Positions 24,092 to 37,077 of a stretch of DNA of 64,000 bases are shown here, one piece after another. The notes beneath the pieces are model-generated. The model was not told the DNA's origin, did no database searches, and saw only the letters and a program-made list of their open reading frames with translations. How positions within the stretch are numbered: the stretch's first letter is position 1; the number at the start of each line of letters is the position of its first letter. Source of the DNA: Anoplolepis gracilipes (taxonomy: Eukaryota; Arthropoda; Insecta; Hymenoptera; Formicidae); contig NC_132979.1 in NCBI RefSeq assembly GCF_047496725.1, forward strand, positions 2,063,501 through 2,127,500, in the 5' to 3' direction. The translations under genes were made by a program, and so were the position numbers.

Positions 24092-24715
24092 TTTACTTAT
24101 ACCAACCCCGATTCCAATGACCTTGACATATGTTGTAGAGAGTACACTCCTAAGTAACGCATGCTTTGAATTTTGCCGCGGTCTCATTTGGTTTCTGAAT
24201 AATGCGTCTTTGAAATATAATTTTCTTACATACATGTGCAATAGTACTAATATTTTTCATTTTTATTCGCATGGAATAATATAAATATGAGCGAGGGAAT
24301 ATTTTCATAACATACACACACACACACACGCTACACACACACATACACGGGGAGAGAGGGGGTGCAAGGGGGGCCTTCAGCCCTCTCCCTTCTGCACCCA
24401 CCCCGTCCACCTCGCTTCGCATGTACGTTGCAAGACAAAGCAAAGTTCACATGAGTTTGCAACTTTCCGTGTGTGTGTGTGTGTGTGTGTATGTTATAAA
24501 AATATTCCCTCGCTCATATTTTTCCATGCAAATAAAAATGAAAATTATTAGTACTATTGCACATGTATGTAGGAAAATTATAATATTTCAAAGTCGCATA
24601 TCTCAGAAACCAAAGGAGACCGCTAATTAAGTTATTAGGAAAAGTTGATCAGTACTTTTCTCTCTATAACATATATCAAGGTCAAGGTCATCGGCGAGGT
24701 GTCTGTTAAAGTAAA
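24092..24715. mobile_element. Foldback element with CA/GT core
   Basis: Long inverted arms: the left begins TTTACTTATACC and contains ATGACCTTGACATATGTTG; the right ends with the complement (ATATATCAAGGTCAAGGTCA ... GTTAAAGTAAA). The arms converge on (CA)n at about 24310-24343 and (GT)n at about 24471-24490, with a GC-rich spacer between them. Open frames here come from the repeat and are not genes. Confidence 0.65.
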
Positions 24716-25549
24716 TAATTACCTTTTAGTTTAGTATAACGGCTATATATGTTCAGATTTTCAAAGGAATTACAATAATTTTATTGAAAGATTGTATATC
24801 GTACAAGTTGATGGCTAAAGGAAACTGTTCGTAAAACACCATTACTAAAGCGCTAATCCTCCATACAAATCAAATTCGTCGCGTGTCGTTTAAATTCTAG
24901 ATTTAAATTTATATTATAAAGTCAATTACACACCTCTCTCTTTTCAAATAGCACAAACAATAATGTGTTAACATCTTTTCGATAAATATATCCATACGTA
25001 TCAAAGATTTGATTTTATTAAGCATCTCTTTTGCAATTAACGTCCTACAATGTACTTTCGTGTAATTAAATAAAATATTTATTAACTAATTCTATATGCT
25101 ATTTATGTTAAAATATTTAGCCTGATATAACAATATATACAATTATTATCAAATGGCGTTTCACAATTTTCACTCACACAAACATTGATCAAATAGTTCA
25201 AAGTTTTGATGAAAGATACAGATAAATAAATGGTGGAAAAGATGAGAATAGAATCTTGTATAAAATAAAAATATGACATGTATTATCTTTTTTTATATTT
25301 TATCAGTATATATCAGTATACACAATATTTTCACAGTTGAAATTTTTTATATTACTTCACTATATTGCTTTTATGTATAATATTTCGATTTCATATTGTA
25401 TCTTCTATAGAAATACGAAGTAACAAGATTATCACAGTAGTTGTAAACTGGGCAATTTGTAAACTGTGTGGGCAATTGATTTTCTATATCTTTGACTTTT
25501 TTATTTCCCGTTTCTTCAAAATATATAATAAGATACTTAGCCTTCGTCC
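24716..25549. other. OR-4 / OR-5 intergenic region
   Basis: Homologous to the region upstream of OR-4 (about 18280-18850), but without the hAT-like copy seen there. No gene is seen. Confidence 0.55.
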
Positions 25550-25805
25550 CCTCTGTCCAGGTCTTCAATCGAACTGTCACACTGAAAAGCGTCAATCATT
25601 CGCGTTTTCAGATCGATCGCGTTCAAATATAACTATTAAAGAAATAGATACCTGACCGTGTAACTGACAACATGACATTATCGATAAATATCCACAGCGT
25701 TTTTATCATGCACTTTTGTTACCACGACAACCAACATCCCCTACGAAGCATTTGCTCGTTGTATCATTCATCGATTGTCCATCCATCACGACGGATAGGT
25801 GCATC

Positions 25806-28800
25806 ATGCAAGCGAACATACTGCGTTACTATCGCGTTAACAAGACTTTCATGTCGCAAATTGGAATTTGGCCTTCTCAGAGCAAACCTATGAGAATATT
25901 AATACCGATCGTGTTAGCGGTCATCGACATCACCTATCTTATGGCAGAGGTAATCACTCGATCTCGGCTATTTGTGACACGTGCGTATATCTTTCACTAT
26001 ATTTATTTTAAATCTGAAAAAAATCTTGTTCTATTATTATCGATATATGAATAAATCAACCGTATTAAAACTTTTCTTTTAAGCTGTAAATATCTCAGTT
26101 AATTTTTTTTGGATATTAACTATTAATTACCATCGGAACAAAATATCGTGGTGCAGCGATACAATAACATAGAATTTCTTTAAAAAAAAAATTATGGTCT
26201 TGTGTGAATTTTTACGTCTCATTTTCCCAGATGACACGAATGTTAGACACTTTGGGAGATGTCGACATCGCAGTTGAATGTATGATTTCGATTATAGTTG
26301 TAATTGCCTGTTTCACAAAACTATTGAATCTTAGCTTTAGAATTAATCAGGTACATGGATACATGTATATTATTACATCTTATAAAAATATTTATTGATA
26401 TAATAAATTTTTTAGATGCGATACTTATTTTCTTTAATTGAATATCATTGGCAAGTGTTTAACAATCCTACGGACGTTGAGATTTTACAGGATTACGTTA
26501 TATTCAGTAGAAAAGTGGTAATATTTTATGCAAGTAAGCTAGTCTCCCTCCACTTTTGTTTCATGATATTAAAAAACATCGTAAATTTATTTATCTTGCA
26601 AACAGCTGTCTTTGTAAATAATGTATAATTAATCATGGGATAGCACAGTACCAATCATTCAATTGTTCGCAGTTTACGTTTATTCATCGACGTCACTGTA
26701 CCTGTTAATGCCAATGTCGCCGCAAATTCTGGACATTGTAATGCCTCTTAATGAGAGTCGTCCGCGAAAATTTTTATTTGAAGTCGAATATCATATAGAT
26801 CGAGAAAAATACTATTATTTCATCTTGTTTCATTCATACGTGGCAGTTATAGCAGTTATGTCAATTGTAGTATGCGCCGACACTACTTACATAGTGTACG
26901 TGCAACATGGTTGCAGTTTATTTGCAGCCATCGGGTAAACACAATTTTAATATTTACTATAGTGTATATATAAATAAAAAAAGCTTTCTTTTCTTATTAT
27001 AATAATATTAAAATTATGTGCAAAGTGTTAATTTTCATATCTAGACTTTTATGTTTGTATAAGTATTAAGTTGTGCTGTAAAAAAATTGATTTATCTTTT
27101 TTGTACATAATTTTCAGAAAACTTTAATCTATGTTAAGATATTTGTTTCAGATACCGATTAGAACATATAGTTTCGGAAGATCAGGCGAGCAGCTTTATG
27201 GATAATGAGGAAACAACATGTCGGGGCAAAGCAGTCGAAGATATTTACTTCAAACAAACAACTTTTCGCGAATTAGTCATCTGCTTACGAAAACATCAAC
27301 TTGCAATACAGTTTGTATTGATTTTTCAAATATTTTCAATACCGTTGTCTCATGCACACAAGAGAAACCAAAATATTAACTTATCTAAAAATTGATTCGT
27401 AAAAAGTTATGCGAGAATTTTTCGAATATATTCCTAACTTTAGGAATTATGTCCATTGTCAGATATGCCCGCATATTGGAATCTGCATTCAGATTATCGA
27501 CAGGCATCCAACTAGCATGTAACATGCTCGCCTTGAGCCTTATAGGAATTCAAGCAAGTATATAATTAAATTCTGTAAAAATGAAAAGGTGAAACATTTA
27601 TATTAATCCGAACATATAGTATTGTATTGATAGCAATTCTATTTACTTAGGTAATGAGTAATCTAGGCCGTACCGACGAATTAATTAGATACATATCCTT
27701 ATGCGCAGGGGCATTTTTCCATCTTTTGTGCATGTCTCTGCCGGGGCAAAGATTGATGGATCACAGCGTAAACATATTTGATAAAGTGTAAAAATAACAC
27801 ACATAAGATATTTAATAAATAAAATTTAAAAAAATATCGTTGGAAAATTATACGTCACATGTTGGGATTATCACAATTATTTAAAATATATACAATAACA
27901 TTATTATATATATTTATATAGCATTTTATTACTGGATATTTTAAACGTTTTACTAAATGTATTACCAAATTTCTGTTAGATATTAAAAGTTCCAATGATA
28001 TGTAATAACTATCGCATTGTTTACCCTGTAAAATTTTGCATTTTAAAATAATGCGCTTTTAAGATAAATTTTTCCTATGACATAAAAAAATGTGTATTAA
28101 TACATATATTTTAATATACGTATAAAGTACTGAGTATATAGTATATAGAGCATACAAGTATAGCAAAACCATCGGATATCTTTTTAATAGTAGATCTTCT
28201 GGTCAATTCAGGGATAATTTTTTTTAACGGAAAATGTCAACACATCAATAAATTTCGTTATAAGCGATTATAAAAAAAAAGATTTTTTAAAAAGATTTTT
28301 AAAATATATAATATGTAAAATTAACTACATTATATTAATTTTAGGACAAATTTACTTCAATAAAATTTTTTCAAATTTGAGACTTACAATTACAAAGAAC
28401 GAAAAATATATAAGATGGTAAAAATTAGAAACATCCAAAAAATAATTTCTTTCGATATTTTCATTAACAAAAAGTTCAGATGGACTAGATAATTTATTCT
28501 TAAAAAAATATTCAATAACTATAAAACATGTTACAAAATTACATTACGTTAATATGTATTAATGTGTAGACAATTTAACAAATCACTGAGATAAGAAATC
28601 TTTCAGTTATAGATCTCATTGGTATACATTTTCTTTGGAAAGCAAAAGACTAGATAATTTATTATTAAAAAAATGTTCAATAATTGTAAAACATGCTACA
28701 AATTAGCATTACCTTAATATGTATTGATGTGTAGAGAATTTAACAAATCGCTGAGATAAAAAATCTTTCAGTTATAGGTCGCATTGGTATACATTTTCTT

Positions 28801-29042
28801 TGGAAAGCAAAAGACTATTACGGATACTGCTTTATAGAAGTATCGTACCATGTACGTTAACCGCTGGTAAAATATATGTGATGTCAATGGCTAATTATAG
28901 CATGGTAAGAACTTTCAAACTATATATTTATAATAATTTCATCTTTACAGCATAAGATATCGCACTAAAATAGTAATGTTTCCCTTTTAAGATTGTACAG
29001 ACCGCTATGTCTTACTTCATGACGTTCTCCTCTATGAAATAA
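25806..29042 (+). CDS. Odorant receptor OR-5 (9 exons, 404 aa)
   Basis: Intact, third of the tandem trio. Exons: 25806-25949, 26231-26350, 26416-26533, 26673-26934, 27152-27310, 27463-27553, 27651-27787, 28772-28904, 28992-29042. Starts MQANILRYYRVNKTF with IGIWPSQ. TM4 (VAVIAVMSIVVCADTTY) differs from OR-4 (TAVILLMVIIVCADTTY), while the flanking ECL2 and AdTTYIVYVQHGC are shared. Exon 7 ends in DKV rather than DKA because its last codon is split GT|T. Intron 6 has the same GC donor as OR-3 and OR-4. Intron 7 carries the decoy exon 8 fragment shared with OR-4. The promoter-proximal region is more diverged than between OR-3 and OR-4. Confidence 0.92.
28607..28651 (+). pseudogene. Decoy 5' part of exon 8 (OR-5)
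   Basis: Same partial exon as in OR-4: an intact acceptor and 45 bp of coding homology that run into intron sequence at ACTAGATAATTT. Its presence in both genes dates the duplication before the OR-4/OR-5 split. OR-3 lacks it. Confidence 0.7.
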
Positions 29043-30064
29043 TAATTGTGTGCTTATTCTAATCAAATGTCTTTTGTAGCATTATACTGTGATAAAAATA
29101 AATTTGTAGATACTCCTAAATTTATGTATAAAGTTGTATTGCGAAAATATATCGTATATTTTATAATTCTCGTAATTGAGTAAATTATTAAAAACTTAAT
29201 TCTCAATTAATCGATATATTAACAATTAACATATTACGTATATAATTTTTAAATCACTGGGTCTATATTTAATATAAGTTTTTCAGCCAATTGATTTTTC
29301 TTTGGTGAAAGTGTCGAGAAAGCTCATCATTTTATTACAAATTCCTAATTTTTTAATCATACATCTTTGCAACTGTAAACCTCAAATTAAAATTTTCTTA
29401 AAGTAAATACTTGCCGAAACTAACTGTAAAATATAGTTTCGTTAATAATTTGAGTTTATAAAATTTAGTTTATGGAAAATCATTCTCTTTCTATTACTTA
29501 TAACTCAAATTAATGCATCAACACTTTCACTAAGGAAAAATGAAATTACTTTAAGCAATTTGTTATTCTGCCAAAGAATCTGCTATTAAAAAATCATCTG
29601 ATTTTAAAATTCTTATATATTTAAATGTAGGTAAAATAATATATAATAAATATTAAACAATAAACTAATCTACGTGTAATAACAGAAAAATATCTATGTG
29701 TGTGTGTTTTAAAAATAAATTAAAATAATTTAAAATTACTCGATCTTCTTTTCGCGCACTTATCTGAGACGACTATATATTTTTCACTGAGAAAGTTTCT
29801 GAATATTTTTTTATCATCATATATAGTTAGCAATTTCTATCGAAATAATTCTAGATCTTTTGTAAATTGATAGAATATAAAAACGGCATCTTATATCGAT
29901 TATTTAAATATATACCTCTCACGGCTCGCATACAATGTTTGACAATCCGGTATTATCGTAATCACATTGTTTTTGTTGTCCACGTCATTTCTCCCTCATG
30001 TCGGATATTTAAGGAGAAAATTGATTCGCGACAAGACAGTCGCATAAAGACTGCCTACGACATA
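29043..30064. other. OR-5 / OR-6 intergenic region
   Basis: AT-rich; the first few hundred bases resemble the 3' flanks of OR-3 and OR-4 (ATTGATTTTTC...GGT near 29285). No palindromic promoter module of the OR-7/OR-8 kind was recognised before OR-6. Confidence 0.5.
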
Positions 30065-33000
30065 ATGCATGCGGAGATGGAAAAGTATTATGCCTCAAAT
30101 AAGTTATTTTTATCGCGAGTTGGTGGTTGGCCTTATCAGCATAAAACACTCAAGGTGTTGCTACCGATTTTCTTAACAATAATACAGTGTTCCTTTCTTG
30201 CCACTCAGGTAACTGTCGTACTAATTTTGCAAGTAATAGTGCAGCTATACATTGGTAAATAAAATTAGTTAAGAAATAATACATTCAATATTTATTTTTT
30301 AAATAAAAATATACATTTATTACATTCTCATCTTTTTTGGTTTGTATTTATTTTGTATATAAATTAAAATTTATAGTTAATTTACAGTATACAATTAATT
30401 TCGATTGAATGATAAATTTTTACTTCATAGATAATTTTATTACATGACACTTGGGGTGATGTAGATATAGCTATCGAAAGTATGATTTCTTTTTTTGTTT
30501 GTATTGGTTCTAATATGAAATTGATGAATATTATCATAAATAATAGCAAGGTGAGTTTTTAAATAAATATCAATAATATATGTGCTTATTCGTTGTTAAT
30601 CTTTTCTTTTATATTAATCAGTTCCGACGTTTACTACGACTAATGAGTAATCATTGGAGTGTCTTTAATAGCAAATCTGAACGTTATATTTTGAAATATT
30701 ATGCTGATATCGGCCAAAAAATAACAAAGTATTACGCAGGTAATGAATAATGTTTTCAAATGACAATCAAAAAAAATCCACGTAATATTATTACAAATGT
30801 TGATACACTTTGAAACATTTTTTATTTGAATGAATTTTATTCATTTTGAGCGATCTGCGCACAGTCATTATTAATTTTTAGAAAATGTAATGAAAAAATA
30901 CATAATAATAATTTGTAACCTAAAAACTTGACCATAAATTGATTTTTCATCGCAGCTATTAGAATTAACAAATATGTTAAATATGTTCAAAAGATTTTAA
31001 TATTATAAATATTATTATCGGTTATTATGCTTAGCATGTCTGAAATACCTAATCGTGAAATGTAATGGAATCAACAAAATTAGAAACGATATACTTAATC
31101 ATTTTAAAATACATTAATAAAACTTTAAAATTTTCTTAACATAACTCTATTTTCCCGTAAGCCTAACATTTGTCGTAGAACGAAATAAAATCCATAAAAC
31201 TTTAATAATAGCTAATATATTCACAAACAGCTAATTAACCACTCTCTCTTAAAAATTAAATTTTAACATTATAAATTGCATTATACTTACCATGTGGTTA
31301 TTCATTCGACTTCTCGGGCTTCCCTCCTCAGTCTTATTCATTTTTTGTTATTCTGTAATAGCATTCACATTTACTCGAGAAAATTCGATAAATTATTGAA
31401 CATTAATTAATTAATGTGCAAACTGATGTTATAACAATAATAAATCATTAATTATAAAAATCATATCGATAATTGTTTGCAACATTACGTAGTACTCGTC
31501 GCGATTGCGTACCGAAAAGTAATACAATGACATATATAGGAGTGAAGCAGACAACGTTACCTACTTGCTTGAGTCTCGCTCTACGAATGACAAGAGAAAC
31601 GTGAAAATAAAATATAAAGCGTATAAAAAGTTCCGAGACGGTGAAATATACCTAAAAAGTATAAGCATTAAAGAAAATGTTCAGAAATTCCAATCCCTAC
31701 AATTTTTGTCTAAAAAATTTTTATATACCTTGTAAAGTGTAACATACATCACAAAATATGACATTTTGTTTTTGCAAATGTAGTGCGCTACACGAAAACA
31801 AGCGTCAAATATTATTTTTGCCACTATTAATATTATACATACTATAGTAAATACGAAATATTTTTTCTTCTCGAGTCTCAAATTAAAATAAATGATGTTT
31901 TTTTATTTTACATTTTGAATTTATAAAATTATAATAAGAAAGACCTATTTTTTTTATTATACATTATAATTTTATAAATTGAAATATAAAATGAAAGAAC
32001 CTCGTTTATTATAATATCTAATGCCGTATAAAGTCCGTAAACAACATATGCTTTTTTCACAGCATACTTATATACAATATTGGTGCTGTATTTATTTATT
32101 CCATTAATTCCAAGAATCTTAGATATCGTAATACCATTGAATGAATCGCGACCATTGAACTACGTGGTTCAAGCCGAATACAGAGTGGATAAAGAAAAGT
32201 ATTATTATCTCATCCTATTTCATATTTATATAATTACTGCGGCCGCTATAGCGATTATATTATCTATCGATACCATGTATGTAATATGTGTGTTACATGC
32301 TTGCAGTTTATTTACGGCTATCAGGTGAGTAACAGTGAAAACTTGAGATATCGTTTTTTTTATTTCTAAACATCTTAATTAAAATAAATAAATTTAGTAT
32401 AATAAATAAGCCTTCTTAATTTAATTAAAAATTTTAGTTTTACGTTTTCTATCTGCGTTAATTCTCACTAGTCTCTTTTATTATTAGTTAAAATATTTAT
32501 TATATTTCTAAAACATTCTTCATTTTTAAACATACAAATTTAGAAAATTTGTCGATATAAATTATCCTAACTTACATTATTCTATTTCTAAGCCATAGTT
32601 TTGAAAATATTGTGGGCCAAACAAGTGTTAAGACTAACGATAATGAGAAAATACGCACAAGAACGCATTTATTTATAGAAAGACACGATTCTATAAACGA
32701 TGATTATCATGAATTAATGAAATGTTTGAAAAAACATCAACTTGCATTAGAGTTTGTAATTTTATTGATAATAATAATCATATCAATAATTTTAATGATG
32801 TTAACAAAATATTTCATCAATAAAACTGTTTTATTCGATTTTTAATATTTAATTATTCTATCCCGATCTCTTAGATATGTTCACCTACTGGACTCTATGT
32901 TCACACACGTGATGTTTGCTCTTATATCTTTTAATATGCTGATTTTAAGCATAATTGGACTACAGGTAAAATTTAAAAAATATATATATTTTCAATGAAT

Positions 33001-34223
33001 AATGTACATCCCAGCAAGATATTCAAAATCACCAAATATTTTATTAATGAAAAATTTCTTGGCCAATTTAAAATAAATTTTTTTTCAAAAATGTCAACAC
33101 ACCAATAATTTCCTAGTTATTAACGATTAAAAAAAAAAGCTGGTGGCAAACTAAACTTTGAGAAGAATCAAATAAATAACAAAATGATATTTTTCAATTC
33201 CCATTTCAAATAATATTTATTTTCACAAAATTCAAAATTTAATTACAAAGATATGTACATGTGCCATACAAAAATATTAGAAAAAAATGATAACTTTTCC
33301 CGATTTTTCTTAATTTTCATTGAAGAAGATTTAATTATAAAAATTAATTACTAATCTATAATTAGAGGGAGATCCGGCAATTTTAAAATAACATATATTC
33401 TCCGTGATGTAATTGTTGCAGATTATCAATAAACTAGGACATACAGAAGAAGTAATAAGAAATCTTTGTATATGTATAGGTGCATTTATTCATCTTATAT
33501 GCATGTGTTTTCCTGGACAGTTGTTGATCGATAGAAGCACAGAAGTTTTTCACAAGGCGTAAGAATCATCATTCTATTAGTTTTCTTAAATGTAGCATGT
33601 AAAGGAGCTTAATCACTGAATAAGAATTGCATCGCAATTATAACGTACTGTTCAGATTCATTACTTCCACGTCAATCAAAGAAATAACAATGTCATACAT
33701 ATTTACAACAAAAAACTTTGATATAATTGATTACTCCTTTAAAATTTTATTATAAAAATTTCAATCTCTAGTATATGCGTATAATCCTCGCAAATAAAAA
33801 GTATAACTTTACTAGACAAGTATTATTACATTCATTTTTGAATAGCAATATGTTTGTTTATTATTTTTTATAATACATCTCACCAAAAGTCTTCTAAACG
33901 ATTTGCATAAATAAAAAGATGCATATTTTGAAGATTTCTTATAGATATTTTGTGTTTTAGGTACAGTTCACGATGGTATACATTCTCCATAAAAAGCAAA
34001 ACATTGTTAAAAATATTTCTTAACAGAAGTATCGTTCCTTCTACACTTTCGGCTGGAAAGACGTTTACTATGTCAATGTCATTGATCAGCTCGGTACATT
34101 TGGTTTAAATATAAATATTAATCTTTTAGAATATATATTACATAATACTAAAAATCCATATCCAATTTTAAGGTGATGCACACTGCCATGTCTTATTTCA
34201 CGGCCTTAGGATCCATACAATAG
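30065..34223 (+). CDS. Odorant receptor OR-6 (9 exons, 402 aa)
   Basis: Intact OR, intermediate between the OR-3/4/5 and OR-7/8 types. Exons: 30065-30208, 30431-30550, 30622-30739, 32063-32324, 32599-32751, 32875-32965, 33422-33558, 33961-34093, 34173-34223. Starts MHAEMEKYYASNKLF and has VGGWPYQ; a second Met lies four codons on. ECL2 has IPLNESRPLNY and DKEKYYYL; exon 5 ends LKKHQLALE; exon 7 CMCFPGQLLIDRS; the end is TAMSYFTALGSIQ. Intron 3 is unusually long (1.3 kb) with no recognised exon. All donors are GT; intron 5 uses GTTTGT, and reading through it would add a very hydrophobic run (LLIIIIISIILMML) before a stop. Upstream frame extension (Met at 29867) is judged 5' UTR or intergenic. 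Confidence 0.9.
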
Positions 34224-34578
34224 ACATGTTTGTATATATTATTTATAATTATTATTATTATAATATAATAATTATTATTAATAATTTTCCTAAATATAAT
34301 AATTTTTTAAAGATAAAAAGATGAATATATACATATATTAATAATCCAATTTATACCATGTACGAAAAAATTTTTGTAATATCGTCACAATAAAACGACA
34401 TCAGATATTAGAAATATGAATGTATTTTATTTTTTTTATATCCTGTCAATGTTATGAAGAAGAAAATCGCTGCAATCATTTATCAAGTGAGAACACGCTA
34501 TATTTCACTTTATTCTAGAGAAAATTTATAATTTCGTTATCTATATATAATAACTTAAATAATTTTTTTTTACCGAAG

Positions 34579-35292
34579 AGATCATCATAATATTGAGTTG
34601 TCGAGAAACATTTGGAAATGTTTCTCACTGCGAAAATTACATATTTAATAACAAACAGTGACGTTTCCCTCATAGAATATCCACCTATCGTGACGCGTTT
34701 CAAATGTTTCTGACAACCATAAATTATCGTAATAATATATCTTTCTTATTCCTGATTCGCTTTACATTTTTTTTTCTGTAAGCTAATTCAATGATATAAA
34801 GTCATAGATTTCATTGATAAGCATTATTTTAAGAATTAACTATTATAATTTCATTGATAAGGGTTATTTTAAGAAATAACTACTTTTGTCTTTAAGGCTT
34901 TTGGGCGCACTTAAGATCTGTGCATATATGGCTGATTAATGATAATACATTTTTCATAAAAACCGAAGATTATTAAAAATAGTAATTTATAAGACTCTTA
35001 AATAAAACTAATAACACCAAGAAGGAAGGCAATATTAGCCAGCGCAGGGTGTTAGAGCGCAAATAAAGCTCAAGTTTTCTTAATAAAAAATCATATTTAA
35101 AGATGGTCTAAAGATAGACCGAAGCGTTCAAATAAATGTGTTCCTTTATTTTAAAAAAAATCGAGTTTTCATTTATGCTCTTACAACCTATGCTGGCTTA
35201 TATTGCCTTTCTCTATTGTTATTAAAAATATTTCATCATAGGAGATCCTCTTTGTATACTCTCAATTGGAAAGATTTGTTACATCAATGATT
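34579..35292 (+). pseudogene. OR relic: promoter module followed by broken exon 8
   Basis: 34579-34744 matches the palindromic module upstream of OR-7 and OR-8. No first exon follows. Two pieces of exon 8 homology, 34937-34983 (AATACATTTTTCATAAAAAC, related to WYTFSIKS) and about 35221-35292 (CTCAATTGGAAAGATTTG, related to TLSAGKTF), are separated by a hairpin MITE. All other exons are gone. The unit is repeated at 37078-37690. Confidence 0.5.
35024..35213. mobile_element. Hairpin MITE inside the exon 8 relic
   Basis: Arms of about 38 bp (AAGGCAATATTAGCCAGCGC and its complement ending TGGCTTATATTGCCTTT) enclose a core with AAAGATGGTC/GACCGAAGCG. A second copy lies at about 37405-37604. TTATTAAAAATA flanks the wider inserted stretch on both sides (34971-34982 and 35220-35231), a possible footprint of the insertion. 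Confidence 0.55.
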
Positions 35293-35589
35293 ATATATAA
35301 CTCTATGATATATCTGATTGATATAAATACCTTTTAATCTCTTTTTTAACTTCTTTTAATGTTGCAGCGGACTCATCTCTCCAATTTTATAATAAGATTT
35401 TTAATAATATCTATTATCATCCATATAAAAAGGAGATGAGATGGTAATATATATGCCCCTTTAGAAAATTATTATTTAAGAAAACCATTAGCTATTTGTA
35501 AAAAAAATTTGTAATAATTATACTAAAACATATTTCATATTTAATATTAAGTGTATATATTTCATTTTTTCGATACTTTAGGAATGTCA

Positions 35590-36766
35590 TACACATAAAA
35601 TTATAATATTTATCATACATATATGATAATCATTTTAATGTTTTTATAGTATGCACAAACAAACAAAGAAAATCATAAATATGATTCGAGATAAGTGAGC
35701 TTTAATTTTTATATTTTATTACTGAATCTTATATGCATCCCCATTGAATGTATTTATATATTTCGTAGTGTGCGCCGACACTAATATTTATATAGTGTAC
35801 GTGCAACATGACTACAGTATATTTGCAGCCATCGGATAAACATAATTTTAATATTTACTATGGTGTACGTATTAATAAAAAAGAGCTTTTTCTCTTATTA
35901 TAATAATATTAAAATTATACGCAAAGTAATTGTACGCAAGTAACTTTCATATGTAAGCTTTAATGTTTATAATGTTTATAATAAAATATAATAGTAATAA
36001 TAATCATAATTATATGTATATAACAAATATTGTAATAGGATGTGCTTAAAAAAAACTGATTTATTTTGTTTGTTTATAATTCTTGGAAAAACTTTAATCC
36101 CTGTTAAAATATTTGTTTCAGATACCGATTAAAACATACAGTTTCTATATGTTCTAATACGAAAGAATACAAAGTCAGACAAACGAGCTACCTTACAGAA
36201 AATGGGAAAACAATGTGTCGGAACAAAGAAGTCGAAAATATTTATTTCAAACAAACAACTTTTCGCGAAGTCAATTGCTTACAAAAACATCAACTTGCAA
36301 TACAGTTTGTACTAATTTTTCAATTATTTCAACATCGTGTCGTCTCATGCACTAAAAAAAACTAGGACATTAACTTATCTAGAAATTGATTAGTAATGAG
36401 TTTTCCACGAATATGTCGAATATATTCCAAAATTTACAAATTATATTTTTATTGTCAAATGTACCCGCTTAAATTTTGTAAAGAAAAGAAAATGAAAGAT
36501 TTATTTTTATGATAGCATATAATGTTGTATTGATAGCAATTCTGTTTACCTAGGTTAAAAGAGGTAATGAGTAATCTAGACATTACTTTCTGTACTTTCG
36601 GCTGGAAAGATGTTTGTTTTGTCAATGTCATTGATTACCTCGGTACATCTAGTTCAAATATAAATATCTTTTAGAATATATATATTACATAAATTGAAAA
36701 TCTATAACCAATTTTAAGGTGATGCAAACTGCCCTGTCTTATTTTACTGTATTAGGAACCATATAA
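35590..36766 (+). pseudogene. Mosaic OR pseudogene from two receptor types
   Basis: 35590-35755 matches OR-7 intron 2 (39530-39690). It switches abruptly near 35760 to the end of an OR-3/4/5-type exon 4 (35767-35835, donor lost), then exon 5 (36122-36304, with inserted bases), a truncated exon 6 near 36460 and the first bases of exon 7 (about 36565-36590). Near 36588 it switches again to the 3' part of an OR-6-type exon 8 (SAGKMF) and exon 9 (36719-36766, TALSYFTVLGTI). No open receptor can be formed. Confidence 0.75.
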
Positions 36767-37077
36767 TAGACACGTAATGTAATGTATATATGACGTTTTT
36801 ATCTCTACAAATTTATCATATTTAAGAAAATTATTAATAAAAATTCGTTATACCTTTTAGGGAAAAATATTTATAATATCGTCATAGTAAAACAACATTA
36901 GAAATTAAAAACATAAGTGTATTTTATTTTTTCGATATCCTGCCTATGTTATAGAGAAGAAAATTGCTGCAATCATTTATCAAGTGAAAACACGCTTTAT
37001 TTCACTTTATTCTATAGAAAGTTTATAACTTCGTTATGTATATATAATAATTTATACAAATTTTTTTTTTATCCCGA

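Noticed and set aside
24150..24443. 97-codon minus-strand frame with Cys/Val-rich repeats
   Set aside because: It is created by the CA microsatellite and arms of the foldback element.
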